Positions 40,366-51,622 are shown, numbered from the stretch's first letter. The stretch: DNA of 64,000 nt from Acinetobacter sp. ANC 4178 (GCF_004331175.1 NZ_SJOD01000006.1:277541-341540); one strand, 5' to 3'. Notes: generated by a model not told the origin, from the letters alone. Made by a program: numbers and translations.

Positions 40366-40396
40366 AAAAAAGACCGTCATAGTGTTGACGGTCTCT
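40366..40396 (-). terminator. guaB terminator
   Basis: Minus strand GACCGTCA..TGACGGTC stem followed by TTTTTTG. Confidence 0.85.
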
Positions 40397-40417
40397 TTGG
40401 ATCTAAATTACTAAAAA

Positions 40418-41911
<1,494 letters not shown>

Positions 41912-42013
41912 CTATTATAAACAAATTTAGCTTTAAATTTCATTTTTTATTAAAAAAATATCATTTAAAAAAATAGGCACACGGAAAAGCATGTTTCAAC
42001 TGCTGTTACACCC

Positions 42014-42051
42014 AAGAAAATTAGCATCAAGCATCTGCTAATTTTCTTTTT
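42014..42051. terminator. Terminator after the MBL-fold gene
   Basis: GAAAATTAGCA (42016-42026) and TGCTAATTTTC (42036-42046) form a perfect 11-bp stem; T-rich tails on both sides. Confidence 0.75.
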
Positions 42052-42065
42052 GAGTTGATGTCCGT

Positions 42066-42863
42066 TTAAGTTGGGCAGGTAAACACACTTTCATCCATTA
42101 AATCGATGCCACATTCCAAGGTTTCAATCCAATCCAAGAATTGGTTGATCATCTCTTTGCCGATAAATGGCGTGCCATGTTGCGGCACAATCATTTCGAC
42201 ATCCATGCTACGCACCATCTTCACCCATAAGCGAATGACTTTATTGGAACACATATAACGTTGATGAAACCCTTTCATTTTCGGAATATGTGAAGAAAAA
42301 TTTTCCAATGGCTTATTGGCATCATCCACCATCGAAGCGCCCATATCGCCTGAAAATAAAATTTTTGCAATTGGATCGTAAAATTGAAAATTCCCAACTG
42401 AATGTAGAAAATGCGCAGGAACGACAACAATATTCGATTCACCCAAAGGAATGATTCCACCGTGGTCTGGCAATTCGATCAAGCGCTCTAACCAGCCACC
42501 TTTCATGCGGTCACTCATAAAAGCAGAATTCAAATGCGGTAAAAAACGCGCCCAAAGTTTGGATGCCACAACTTTAGCCTCGGTATACACCAACCAACGT
42601 GGCATAGAAGTAATAATATCAGGGTCTTGGTGTGATGCCATTACATAGTCGAGATTGGTCAAACGCGTATATTTGTTCAACTCCATGGTTAAGGGAACAT
42701 AGGTCAAATCTCCCCCTGGGTCTAATACCGCAGCGCGCTCATGATCTAAAATCAGAAACTGGTTCGCTTGTACACCCTCGCCTTTAACCAGACTGGTAAA
42801 ACTGATGCACTTATGTGTGCCATTATCAAATAGCACTTGTGATGTGGTGCGATCAAACGCCAT
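42066..42863 (-). CDS. MBL-fold protein, oxygen-binding di-iron (ODP) type
   Basis: 265 residues with the metallo-beta-lactamase fold as used in flavodiiron proteins. The first metal motif is SHQDPD near residue 79 (HxDxD-like instead of the hydrolase HxHxDH), followed by a distal histidine in VVPAHFLHS near 150, SGDMGAS near 173 and PQHGTPF near 230. This pattern fits the ODP group, which binds di-iron and dioxygen and is associated with chemotaxis and redox sensing (family knowledge). No flavodoxin or rubredoxin domain is attached. It is monocistronic and its role here is unknown. Confidence 0.8.
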   Translation of the reverse strand: MAFDRTTSQVLFDNGTHKCISFTSLVKGEGVQANQFLILDHERAAVLDPGGDLTYVPLTMELNKYTRLTNLDYVMASHQDPDIITSMPRWLVYTEAKVVASKLWARFLPHLNSAFMSDRMKGGWLERLIELPDHGGIIPLGESNIVVVPAHFLHSVGNFQFYDPIAKILFSGDMGASMVDDANKPLENFSSHIPKMKGFHQRYMCSNKVIRLWVKMVRSMDVEMIVPQHGTPFIGKEMINQFLDWIETLECGIDLMDESVFTCPT

Positions 42864-43001
42864 AGCAAAACCCCAATAATTCTATTCTATTAAGTACAAT
42901 TTTTAATTCCCTATAACATAAATGGAATTTGTTTAACTTACAATAAATAGGCAGGGTAATTCTTTAATTTTATAGGCTTATTTATATGATTTATATAATG
43001 A

Positions 43002-43027
43002 AAAACCCAACTGTTTTGCTGGGTTTT
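43002..43027 (-). terminator. Terminator of the GDT1-family gene
   Basis: AAAACCCA / TGGGTTTT stem; minus strand continues TTTTTC. Confidence 0.8.
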
Positions 43028-43040
43028 CCGCAAAAAGTGC

Positions 43041-43616
43041 TTATAGCAAATAATGCTGCACCAAGGTAGAGACACCAATAATTAAGAAAATGATTGCACC
43101 AATTTTATGAATTAATGAAATTGGTAACTTGTCTGCCAATTTATTCCCGACAAAGACTGCAGGTGCATTGGCCATCATCATGCCCACCGTGGTTCCTGCC
43201 ATCACCCAAAAGATACTGTCATAACGCGCAGCTAATGCTACGGTCGCAATTTGGGTTTTATCACCAATTTCTGCCAAAAAGAACAGGACAAAGGTTGCAC
43301 CGAACACACCAAATCTCTGCCACTTATTGATGCTATCGGTCTCATCATCCAATTCATCTGGAATCAACATCCAAGCCGCCATACCAATAAAGCCAAGTGA
43401 TAACACCCAGATCAGTACTTCAGGACTCAAAACCGTGGTAATCCATTGACCCAATACTGCAGATAAGCCATGGTTAATCAGCGTTGCGGCTAAAATGGCA
43501 ATTAGAATAGGAACAGGTTTACGGAAACGCGCAGCCAATAATAAGGCAAGAAGTTGGGTTTTATCACCCATTTCAGCGAGAGCAACAATTGCTGTCGAAA
43601 TTAGGAACTCATGCAT
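43041..43616 (-). CDS. TMEM165/GDT1 family cation transporter (UPF0016)
   Basis: 191 residues, six membrane helices arranged as two inverted halves, each with the family motif: EMGDKTQ near residue 15 and EIGDKTQ near residue 116. Bacterial members such as MneA/Mnx export manganese (some calcium). An acidic loop (PDELDDETDS) separates the halves. The 5' leader carries a stem-loop (43631-43671) that may control expression in response to metal. Confidence 0.92.
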   Translation of the reverse strand: MHEFLISTAIVALAEMGDKTQLLALLLAARFRKPVPILIAILAATLINHGLSAVLGQWITTVLSPEVLIWVLSLGFIGMAAWMLIPDELDDETDSINKWQRFGVFGATFVLFFLAEIGDKTQIATVALAARYDSIFWVMAGTTVGMMMANAPAVFVGNKLADKLPISLIHKIGAIIFLIIGVSTLVQHYLL

Positions 43617-43919
43617 AACGTCTTTTCTCTGGCTAGCAAAATTTGCCTATGACTTACCCCTCCTGCTAGCCAAAATCAAATAGATTGATGCAGAGTGGTA
43701 AATCAAAGGTCTTGCCAACAAAAAAAGCTGTTTGATGAGCTTATTTGGTTCTTTGCTATGATGACCATGTTCTGTGGAACAATTATGTTGATCATCACCT
43801 TTTTACAGAGCGTAAAAAGCGGCTACTCCCCAATGAATCACAGCCATTATACAAAATTAACTCAAATTTTCCAATCTTTCATTTTGTTTTATCATGCTGT
43901 GGTTGTATTCTGTTCGCGC
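43617..43919. other. Intergenic region upstream of the GDT1-family gene
   Basis: 303 bases: the leader hairpin at 43631-43671, a weak leftward hairpin AAGCT/AGCTT followed by Ts near 43715-43735 that could end the upstream membrane-protein transcript, and otherwise nothing identifiable. Open frames across it on the plus strand look non-coding. Confidence 0.5.
43631..43671 (-). promoter_or_regulatory. 5' leader stem-loop of the GDT1-family gene
   Basis: GGCTAGCA (43631-43638) and TGCTAGCC (43664-43671) form a perfect 8-bp stem ending 15 bases before the start codon; the loop carries AGGAGGGG. UPF0016 genes are often under manganese riboswitches (yybP-ykoY family), but the conserved loop sequences of that class are not evident here. 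Confidence 0.4.
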
Positions 43920-44213
43920 TTAAAACTGAAATTCAAAGCGTTGGTAGAGCCAAATGGCGATTCGACACACTCCCAACAACATCGCCAAACCGATATTAAA
44001 ACCGAGCCAGCCAAAACTTCCCCAACCGCTGGCACCACCAACATGCTGTGCTTGATATTCCATTGAGAATACAATGGTTGCAGTGAAAATTTCCATGCCC
44101 ATCACCAAATAGGTAATCCATTGCCATGGAAAATGTAACACACTCAGCCAAAGCCCCATTAACACCAGAACCAGCAACAATAGCGGCAGCATAAACTTAA
44201 AAAATGCAAACAT
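43920..44213 (-). CDS. Small hypothetical membrane protein
   Basis: 97 residues from an ATG at 44213 with GGGAG ten bases upstream; a TTG at 44264 or ATGs at 44255/44252 would lengthen it. Three hydrophobic segments are evident (about 4-24, 30-52, 68-90), with a glycine-rich turn (GGASGWGSFGW) before the last. No family recognised. It lies between the GDT1-family gene and aceF on the same strand. Confidence 0.65.
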   Translation of the reverse strand: MFAFFKFMLPLLLLVLVLMGLWLSVLHFPWQWITYLVMGMEIFTATIVFSMEYQAQHVGGASGWGSFGWLGFNIGLAMLLGVCRIAIWLYQRFEFQF

Positions 44214-44321
44214 TTGTATGCGACTCCCTGCATTCAATTCTACTTTTCTCATCATTTTAACCAAATCAATCAGGTTCTCTAGACTTCACAACAGATTTTT
44301 ACGATTTACCCAAATCCATCA

Positions 44322-44350
44322 CAAAAAAACCCCGCCGAAGCGAGGTTTTA
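44322..44350 (-). terminator. Terminator of the aceE-aceF operon
   Basis: Minus strand CCTCGC-TTCG-GCGGGG followed by seven Ts; a stable UUCG tetraloop. Confidence 0.85.
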
Positions 44351-44368
44351 ATGATTCATTTCAAAATA

Positions 44369-46336
44369 TTAGATTAATAAAGTACGAATATCTTTAAGAA
44401 GTTTCGTAAGTTTATTGGTAAAGCGAGCGGCATCCGCCCCATTAATCACACGATGATCATAAGACAATGACAGTGGAAGCATGAGTTTCGGCTCAAAGCC
44501 TTGGCCATTCCACACAGGCTGCATCGTTGCTGGCGAAATACCGAGAATCGCAACTTGTGGCCAGTTCACCAACGGTGTGAATGCAGTACCACCAATCGCA
44601 CCAAGGCTTGAAATGGTGAAGTTTGCACCTTGTAAGTCTTTCGGCGACAGTTTCTTGTCACGTGCTTTTTGACCCAAGATACCCAATTCAACTGCAATTT
44701 GCTTAATGGTTTTTTGATCTGGATTACGTAACACTGGAACAGTTAAGCCATCTGGAGTCGCTACAGCAATCCCCATATGGATTTCATTACGCAATAACAC
44801 AGACTTACCATCATCAGCCAAGTGACCCGCAAACTCACGCTCTTCTTTCAACAAATGCGCAACCGCTTTGATGATGAAGGCCATAATGGTCAAGCTAATG
44901 CCTTCTTTCTTAAAGTTACCTTTAAGGTCATTACGCCAATCTTCCAATTCAGTAATATCAGCCAAATCAAACTGCGTAACTTGCGGAATAAAGTTATTCA
45001 ATGACAATTGTGGAATAGACACTTGCTGCAAACGTGTCAGCACCTTTTCTTCCACGCCACCAAAAGCAGTGAAGTCAGGAAGCTTCGGCAAACCTGAAAC
45101 CGCTGGTGCAGCCGCAGCCACTGGTGCGGTTTGTGGTGCAGTTAAACGTGCTTTCACATAGGCAAACACATCTTCTTTCATCAAACGACCATGAGGACCT
45201 GAGTTTTGTACCTGTGCCAGCACAACACCCAACTCACGTGCCAATTTACGCACTGCAGGACCTGCATACACTTTTGCATTTTCAGCACTTTGTTCTTTGG
45301 TCAGCTTATCTACCCCTGTTGTTTGCACTGGTGCAGCTTCAACTTTGGCAGCAGACACAACAGGAGTCGTAGCCGTTTGTGGTTGAGCTTTTGGTGCTGC
45401 AACAGGAGCTTGTACAGCTGGCGCTGCCGATTCGCTTTCAATGGTCACTAAAGGCATACCTTGCGCGACACTTTGTCCAGCAGAAACATGAATAGCTTTA
45501 ATCACACCTGCAGTCGTACTTGGTACTTCTACTGTCGCTTTATCAGATTCAACCACGATAATGCTTTGATCATTTTCGACACGATCGCCCACGCTCACCA
45601 AAATCTCAGCCACAGCAGCTTTGTCGACACCTAAGTCTGGCACTGTGATTTCTACAGCACCTGTTGCAACTGGAGCGGCCGTAGTAACGGCTGCCTGTAG
45701 AGATTCAACTGCTGGTGCTGACGCTGCAACGCTCGTTGGTGTTGTTACTGTTGGAGCTGTAGCACCTGCCACTTTCACTTTTAACAGCACTACGCCTTCT
45801 TTAACCGTATCGCCTGCTTGAATTTCAACACTTTCAACCGTGCCAGCAACCGTACTCGGTACTTCAACTGTGGCTTTGTCTGATTCAACCACCACGATAC
45901 TTTGATCAACTTCAATCGTATCGCCAGCTTTGACCAGGATTTCACCTACAACCGCTTTTTCAACGCCAATGTCTGGTACTTGTACATCAACTACAGCACT
46001 TGACGTTGATTGAGTCGCAGCAACAGGAGCTACTACTTCTGGCGTTGCAACCACTGGAGCAGGCTCAGCGATTTTTTCTTCCGCTTTTGCTGCGACAGAA
46101 GACGCAGCAACGTCTGATTCAAGCTCGATCAGTACAGCACCTTCTGAAACTTCATCACCGACTGCAACACTGATGCTCTTGACCACACCCGCTGAAGTGC
46201 TTGGCACTTCAACAGAGGCTTTGTCTGACTCAAGTAGAACCAGACTGTCATCAACAGCAATCTGGTCGCCCACTTTCACTAAAATTTCTGCAACCGTGGC
46301 TTTATCTACGCCAATATCAGGTGTTGTGATTTGCAT
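44369..46336 (-). CDS. aceF: Dihydrolipoamide acetyltransferase, pyruvate dehydrogenase E2
   Basis: Core subunit of the pyruvate dehydrogenase complex, moving the acetyl group from lipoate to CoA. 655 residues with three N-terminal lipoyl domains, each with an ESDKAS/T-VEVPS motif (first lipoyl-lysine Lys39; others near 158 and 266). Alanine/proline/valine-rich linkers separate them. A peripheral-subunit-binding domain (AGPAVRKLARELG) lies near 353-388, and the catalytic domain ends with DHRVINGADAARF. It begins two bases after the aceE stop. The E3 gene lpd is not in the window. Confidence 0.98.
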   Translation of the reverse strand: MQITTPDIGVDKATVAEILVKVGDQIAVDDSLVLLESDKASVEVPSTSAGVVKSISVAVGDEVSEGAVLIELESDVAASSVAAKAEEKIAEPAPVVATPEVVAPVAATQSTSSAVVDVQVPDIGVEKAVVGEILVKAGDTIEVDQSIVVVESDKATVEVPSTVAGTVESVEIQAGDTVKEGVVLLKVKVAGATAPTVTTPTSVAASAPAVESLQAAVTTAAPVATGAVEITVPDLGVDKAAVAEILVSVGDRVENDQSIIVVESDKATVEVPSTTAGVIKAIHVSAGQSVAQGMPLVTIESESAAPAVQAPVAAPKAQPQTATTPVVSAAKVEAAPVQTTGVDKLTKEQSAENAKVYAGPAVRKLARELGVVLAQVQNSGPHGRLMKEDVFAYVKARLTAPQTAPVAAAAPAVSGLPKLPDFTAFGGVEEKVLTRLQQVSIPQLSLNNFIPQVTQFDLADITELEDWRNDLKGNFKKEGISLTIMAFIIKAVAHLLKEEREFAGHLADDGKSVLLRNEIHMGIAVATPDGLTVPVLRNPDQKTIKQIAVELGILGQKARDKKLSPKDLQGANFTISSLGAIGGTAFTPLVNWPQVAILGISPATMQPVWNGQGFEPKLMLPLSLSYDHRVINGADAARFTNKLTKLLKDIRTLLI

Positions 46337-46338
46337 GC

Positions 46339-49053
46339 TTAGTTCTCCTCACCTGATTGTTCTTTGTAGTCTGCAACTGCATGAACTTCAGGGTGTGCCT
46401 GAGGAGCCCATGCCACTGGACGATCAGTATCTAACTCAAAGTTAGAAATTGCATCTTTAACTAAACGTGCATCTACTTCACCTTCGTCAGCTAATTTTTT
46501 CAAAGTAGCAACAACGATATGTGCAGCGTCAACACCAAAGAAACTACGTAAGTTAGCACGTGTATCTGAGCGACCATAACCATCTGTACCCAACGCAACA
46601 AATGGGCGACCATCTGGAAGATAGGCACGGATTTGTTCGCTATACGCACGCATATGGTCAGTTGCTGAAACAACAATACCTTCTGTACCACGTAACTGTT
46701 TAGACACCCAAGACTCTTTCACTTCTTCAGTAAGTGGGTGTAAGCGGTTGTATTCTTCACATGCCATACCATCACGCGACAACTCATTGAAGCTTGTTAC
46801 ACTCCAAACGTTTGAATGGATTTGGTATTCATCACGTAAGATTTTCGCAGCTTTAATTACTTCACGAAGAATGACACCTGAACCCATCAATTGGACAGTT
46901 GCTTTTTCATCTTCTTGGAACAAGTACATGCCACGTTTGATGCCTTCCTCAGCGCCTACTGGCATTTCAGGATGCTCGTAGTTTTCATTCATTACGGTGA
47001 GGTAATAGAACACTCGCTCTTGGTTCACATACATACGTTGTAAACCATCATGGACGATCACAGCCAATTCATAACCAAAGCATGGATCGTAAGACACACA
47101 GTTTGGAATCGTGTTCGCAAGAATGTGAGAATGACCATCTTGGTGCTGTAAGCCTTCACCGTTTAGTGTAGTACGACCAGCAGTTGCACCCAACAAGAAA
47201 CCTTGCGCCTGCGCGTCACCAGCTGCCCATGCAATGTCCCCAATACGTTGGAAACCAAACATTGAGTAGTACATGTACATCGGAATCATTGGCAAGTTAT
47301 TGGTTGAATAACTGGTTGCCAACGCAGCCCATGCGCTCATCGCACCCGCTTCGTTAATCCCTTCTTGAAGCATGTGACCATCACTTGCTTCACGGTAATG
47401 CATTAACTGTTCTTGGTCTTCTGGGGTATATTTTTGACCGTGAGCGGCATAAATACCCAACTGACGGAACATACCTTCTAGACCAAACGTACGCGCTTCA
47501 TCTGGAACGATTGGTACTACACGGTCTTTAATTGCTTTTTCTTTCAATAAAGAAGCAATTAAACGAACCATCACCATGGTGGTTGATTGTTCTTTGCCTG
47601 CAGAACCTTTTAATACCGCATCAAATACCGACAATTCAGGAATGGCTAATTGCTCACTCTCTTTACGACGTGCAGGTAGATAACCACCTAAAGCTTCACG
47701 ACGCGCCTTCATATACTTCATTTCTGGAGAGTTTTCACTTGGGCGGTAGAATGGAAGCTCTTCTAATTGATCATCTGTAAATGGCAGGTTAAAACGGTCA
47801 CGTACATATTTCAAAGAGTCGATCTGCATTTTTTTGATTTGGTGAGTTTTGTTCACCGCTTCAATTTCTTCAGACAAACCATAACCTTTAACAGTTTTCG
47901 CAAGAATCACTGTTGGTTGACCTTTGGCTTTCATTGCTTCTGCATAGGCAGCAAAAACTTTGTACGGGTCATGACCACCACGGTTGAGATTATCGATGTC
48001 TTCATCGCTTAAATCTTTTACAAGTTCCGCAGCTTCTGGGTACTTGCCAAAGAATTTCTCACGTGTATATGCACCACCTTTCACTTGATAGCGTTGGTAT
48101 TCACCATCAACTGTTTCTTCCATGACCGCTTTTAAAGCGCCTGTGCTGTCTTTTGCAAGTAGCGGATCCCAATGACGACCCCATACCACTTTAATGACAC
48201 GCCAGCCCGCACCACGGAATAAAGATTCTAATTCTTGAATGATTTTACCGTTACCACGTACAGGACCATCTAGACGCTGTAAGTTACAGTTCACCACCCA
48301 GATCAAGTTATCCAGTTTTTCACGACCAGCAAGTGAAATTGCACCCGTACTTTCTGGCTCATCCATCTCACCATCGCCAAGATAAGCCCAGACTTTACGA
48401 TTTTCTTCTTTAATCAAGCCACGGTTCATCAAATATTTTTGAATGTGCGCTTGATAAATCGACATGATTGGACCAAGACCCATTGATACCGTTGGGAACT
48501 GCCAATAGTCCGGCATTAAATATGGGTGTGGATAGCTTGGTAAACCGTTACCGCCCACTTCACGACGGAAATTACTTAACTGGTCTTCAGTTAAACGACC
48601 TTCCAAGAAAGAACGTGCATAAATACCAGGAGCACAGTGACCTTGATAATAGATCATGTCACCGCCAAAGTTATTACTATTGGCACGGAAGAAATGGTTA
48701 AAGCCTACATCATATAAGGTTGCTGAAGAGGCAAAACTTGCCAAGTGACCACCTAGGTCATCACCTGTTTTATTCGCACGTAATACCATAGCCAAGGCAT
48801 TCCAACGGATCAGCGCACGAATACGGCGCTCCATATCCTGATCACCTGGCATGGCTGGAGTTTCTTCAACAGAAACTGTATTTAAATAAGGAGTATTTAA
48901 GCGCTGAATAGGAACATGTTTCGCGATTGCACGTTGATATAATTTTTCTAATAAAAATGCAGCACGTTCTGTTCCCATGTGTTTTAGAACCGAATCAAAA
49001 GCATCTTGCCATTCTTGGGTTTCTTGCGCATCTGTATCGCCATAAAACGCCAT
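46339..49053 (-). CDS. aceE: Pyruvate dehydrogenase E1 component, homodimeric
   Basis: Thiamine-diphosphate-dependent decarboxylase of pyruvate and reductive acetylator of E2 lipoate. 904 residues from the ATG at 49053, which follows GGTGG; an in-frame start at 49098 adds 15 unsupported residues. The thiamine-binding motif YLGDGEMDEPE..NLIWVVNCNLQ is near residues 230-262. This is the single-chain AceE type, not the alpha/beta form. aceE and aceF form a tight operon; no pdhR regulator gene is adjacent. Confidence 0.98.
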   Translation of the reverse strand: MAFYGDTDAQETQEWQDAFDSVLKHMGTERAAFLLEKLYQRAIAKHVPIQRLNTPYLNTVSVEETPAMPGDQDMERRIRALIRWNALAMVLRANKTGDDLGGHLASFASSATLYDVGFNHFFRANSNNFGGDMIYYQGHCAPGIYARSFLEGRLTEDQLSNFRREVGGNGLPSYPHPYLMPDYWQFPTVSMGLGPIMSIYQAHIQKYLMNRGLIKEENRKVWAYLGDGEMDEPESTGAISLAGREKLDNLIWVVNCNLQRLDGPVRGNGKIIQELESLFRGAGWRVIKVVWGRHWDPLLAKDSTGALKAVMEETVDGEYQRYQVKGGAYTREKFFGKYPEAAELVKDLSDEDIDNLNRGGHDPYKVFAAYAEAMKAKGQPTVILAKTVKGYGLSEEIEAVNKTHQIKKMQIDSLKYVRDRFNLPFTDDQLEELPFYRPSENSPEMKYMKARREALGGYLPARRKESEQLAIPELSVFDAVLKGSAGKEQSTTMVMVRLIASLLKEKAIKDRVVPIVPDEARTFGLEGMFRQLGIYAAHGQKYTPEDQEQLMHYREASDGHMLQEGINEAGAMSAWAALATSYSTNNLPMIPMYMYYSMFGFQRIGDIAWAAGDAQAQGFLLGATAGRTTLNGEGLQHQDGHSHILANTIPNCVSYDPCFGYELAVIVHDGLQRMYVNQERVFYYLTVMNENYEHPEMPVGAEEGIKRGMYLFQEDEKATVQLMGSGVILREVIKAAKILRDEYQIHSNVWSVTSFNELSRDGMACEEYNRLHPLTEEVKESWVSKQLRGTEGIVVSATDHMRAYSEQIRAYLPDGRPFVALGTDGYGRSDTRANLRSFFGVDAAHIVVATLKKLADEGEVDARLVKDAISNFELDTDRPVAWAPQAHPEVHAVADYKEQSGEEN

Positions 49054-49383
49054 AATCCACCTATTCCTTGAGCTTAATCTATTATGTATATGTACCATAC
49101 TTTGGTATTAGAAGTTATCGCTATAGCTGAATACGCACAGGCACCACTATTTATAAAATAAATAATTGATGACGATTTAACACTCAAATTAACAAAAAAT
49201 CGCCAATAACGTTGTTTTTTTATACAAACAAAATACTTTTGCCTGATAGTATGAAAAAAGATGCAGAAAACATCCCTATTTTGGTGCAAGTATTGGAAAC
49301 AATAAAAAGGCAGCACATGGGAAAGAGGTGGAACCCAATGCACTGCCTTTGGACGAATTTTTAGCTTAAATAATCAGGTGCGA
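49054..49383. other. Intergenic region upstream of aceE
   Basis: 330 bases containing the aceE promoter region (AT-rich, 49080-49300) and the terminator of the M23 peptidase gene at 49303-49352. A 89-codon open frame across it was rejected as non-coding. Confidence 0.55.
49303..49352 (-). terminator. Terminator of the M23 peptidase gene
   Basis: AAAGGCAG and CTGCCTTT are the outer stem, with an inner TGGG/CCCA pairing; minus strand continues TTTTTATTG. Confidence 0.65.
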
Positions 49384-50073
49384 TTACGGCAACATGGCTA
49401 AATAAGTCGATGGATTTTTACGCTGACCATCTTTCACAACTTCATAATGTAAATGGGGACCTGTACAACGACCCGTACAGCCCACATTGGCAATATGTTC
49501 ACCCGCATCTACGCGGTCACCGACACGCGCAATTAAACGTGAAGCATGGGCATAACGCGTGATATAACCATTACCATGGTTAATTTCAACATATTGGCCA
49601 TAACCAGAACCCCAACCCGATTTGGTTACAACACCAGGTCCTGTGGCATAAATTGGCGTACCACTTGGTGCCGAAAGATCTAAGCCAGAGTGATGTTCAG
49701 CACGTCCGCCCATGGTACGACCACCAAAGTCTGAGCTGATGCGTTTCATATCTGGTAATGGATGAGACACTAACCATGAATAAGGGCTATTTGAAGATAC
49801 AGAATACGAAGTTTTAGTGCCATATTTTTTAGCAATCGATTCGTTGTTTAGTTCAACTGTTTTTTCACGCAATCTGACTGATAACTCTGTAGTTGCAGGA
49901 ACATCAATGTCTTCAGGTTCAGCATATGAACCTTGCGCTAAAGTTTGAGTCAGTTGCTCAATACGATCTGGTGAAGCAGTGGAATTAGAATTTAATTGAA
50001 CTAAGTCAGCAAAAGCGACCGAGGCGGTCGAAGCTGCGAAAGAAAACGCCAATAAAATACGTCTTGTGTGCAT
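49384..50073 (-). CDS. M23-family metallopeptidase (LytM domain)
   Basis: Probable periplasmic peptidoglycan endopeptidase or amidase activator. The ATG at 50073 follows AGAGG and gives 229 residues with a signal peptide (MHTRRILLAFSFAASTASVAFA); the frame upstream to 50211 is not coding. The zinc motifs are intact: HHSGLDLSAPSGTPIYA (H...D) near residue 130, and HLHYEVV near residue 210. The catalytic type is therefore plausible, unlike degenerate LytM activators. It lies divergent from the DciA-like gene, in the cell-division neighbourhood. Confidence 0.92.
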   Translation of the reverse strand: MHTRRILLAFSFAASTASVAFADLVQLNSNSTASPDRIEQLTQTLAQGSYAEPEDIDVPATTELSVRLREKTVELNNESIAKKYGTKTSYSVSSNSPYSWLVSHPLPDMKRISSDFGGRTMGGRAEHHSGLDLSAPSGTPIYATGPGVVTKSGWGSGYGQYVEINHGNGYITRYAHASRLIARVGDRVDAGEHIANVGCTGRCTGPHLHYEVVKDGQRKNPSTYLAMLP

Positions 50074-50181
50074 AAAAAACCTCTTTAAACTGTTCTTACA
50101 AAAGTTCCTTGCGTGATCTCTTCCTTGATATCTACCGAAAGGAGCGCATAAGATTAAGACACAAATATGAAGGTAATATGT

Positions 50182-50622
50182 ATGTCTGAACCAGAGAATC
50201 TCTTTCAACAAACAAGAAAACGCATAAAAACAGGAAACTTATCGTTTCTCTCAACGCAAGTTGCTGCATGGCAGAAACTTAGCAAACTCATTCAACCGTT
50301 ATTGCCTCAACCAGAGCAATGGCAGGTTGCTTGTTATCAATATGGTGTTTTGACCGTAACGGGTGAAAATCAAGCCATGGTGAGTCAGCTTGGTTACTTA
50401 CAAAAGCAATATATTGTTCAATTGGCTCAACTAGAAGAACTCAAAGATTTACAAAAAATACAGGTTCGCTTAAGAGTTTCCTCAACCACCACACCTGTTA
50501 CTGAAGCATCTTCACGATCTCTTAGCCCAGAAACCCAAGATTTATTAAAAGGGGCTGCTGACTTTGTGAGCGACCCTAAGCTTAGCCAAGCGATGCTACG
50601 TTTGGCAAGCAATAAAAAGTAA
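50182..50622 (+). CDS. DUF721/DciA-like protein
   Basis: 146 residues from the ATG at 50182 (MSEPENLFQQ). The N-terminal 95 residues have the DUF721 layout of DciA, the ancestral loader of replicative helicase DnaB: a helix, then VACYQYGVLTVTGENQAMVSQLGYLQKQYI, which is a KH-like strand-helix unit. The C-terminus (LSPETQDLLKGAADFVSDPKLSQAMLRLA) is a helical tail. DciA is expected in Acinetobacter, which lacks dnaC/lambda-type loaders (family knowledge). It is convergent with lpxC. Confidence 0.8.
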   Translation: MSEPENLFQQTRKRIKTGNLSFLSTQVAAWQKLSKLIQPLLPQPEQWQVACYQYGVLTVTGENQAMVSQLGYLQKQYIVQLAQLEELKDLQKIQVRLRVSSTTTPVTEASSRSLSPETQDLLKGAADFVSDPKLSQAMLRLASNKK

Positions 50623-50719
50623 CCTAGGACGGTGTTTGGAAAATGTTTCAGGCCACAAATGTGACTCAATTCTCGTTTTTATTTGTTATATTATAACGTA
50701 GCCCATATAAGACAATGAC

Positions 50720-51622
50720 TTATGTCACACTTACATACGGGATTGGACATTGATCTATGTCATCAAATGTTACAATTTCATAGCTGGTTGGATCACTTTG
50801 AACATTGCGTAACAACTGATTATTCAGGGCATGACCTGACTTATATCCATCAAATTTCGCAATAATTTGATGTCCTAATAAATATAAATCACCCACAGCA
50901 TCTAATATTTTGTGACGAACAAATTCATCTGAGAAGCGCAAGCCTTCTTCATTGACCACACCAGTATCATCGACCCCAATGGCATTATCTAAGCTCGCCC
51001 CTAAAGCCAAATTGTTGGCTTTTAAGTAATCCAAGTCCTTCATGAAACCAAATGTACGCGCCCCACTGACTTCGTAGACAAAAGTTTCAGTTGAAAAATC
51101 AATGGTGGCAGACTGATATTCTTTTTTGAATGCAGGATGGTCAAAATCAATGGTGAAATTGAGTTGAAAACCTGAATGCGGCGTAAAAATTGCACGCTTA
51201 TCATCGATTAATGCCTCTACAGGCTTTAAGATTCGAATGAATTTTTTAGGTGCATTTTGCTCGACCAAGCCACCTTGCATTAACAGGTAAATAAATGGAC
51301 CAGCACTGCCGTCCATAATCGGCACTTCTGAAGCTGAGACTTCAATAATTAAATTATCAATGCCCAAACCTGCGATTGCACTCATTACGTGCTCAATCGT
51401 GCCTACTTTGGCATCTTCCTGAACCAAATTAGAGCACATAAAGGCTTCTTGAATTAGCATTGCATCGGCTTGAATGTCCACAGGTGGATCCAAATCGATA
51501 CGACGGAATACAATACCCCCATCCACATGGTGCGGCACAAAGTTCATTAATACCTTTTGCCCACTATGAAGACCAATACCGCTCGCTTTCACGACACGTT
51601 GCAGGGTACGCTGTTTCAACAT
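50720..51622 (-). CDS. lpxC: UDP-3-O-acyl-N-acetylglucosamine deacetylase
   Basis: Zinc deacetylase catalysing the committed step of lipid A synthesis. 300 residues (305 in E. coli). Zinc ligands lie in [11 protein letters not shown] (His near 78) and in [15 protein letters not shown] near 237-250; the catalytic histidine is in [10 protein letters not shown] near 265. It sits directly downstream of the ftsQ-ftsA-ftsZ group as in other gammaproteobacteria. Loss of lpxC in A. baumannii gives colistin resistance (established knowledge); this copy is intact. Confidence 0.98.
   Translation of the reverse strand: MLKQRTLQRVVKASGIGLHSGQKVLMNFVPHHVDGGIVFRRIDLDPPVDIQADAMLIQEAFMCSNLVQEDAKVGTIEHVMSAIAGLGIDNLIIEVSASEVPIMDGSAGPFIYLLMQGGLVEQNAPKKFIRILKPVEALIDDKRAIFTPHSGFQLNFTIDFDHPAFKKEYQSATIDFSTETFVYEVSGARTFGFMKDLDYLKANNLALGASLDNAIGVDDTGVVNEEGLRFSDEFVRHKILDAVGDLYLLGHQIIAKFDGYKSGHALNNQLLRNVQSDPTSYEIVTFDDIDQCPIPYVSVT

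Noticed and set aside
43617..43690. yybP-ykoY manganese riboswitch
   Set aside because: The gene context fits, but the conserved loop sequences and the expected length were not found; it is kept only as an unassigned leader hairpin.
43695..44066. 123-codon open frame on the plus strand
   Set aside because: It overlaps the small membrane-protein gene on the other strand, has no ribosome site and its composition is non-coding.
49074..49343. 89-codon leftward open frame upstream of aceE
   Set aside because: It overlaps the promoter and terminator region and has no ribosome site or family resemblance.
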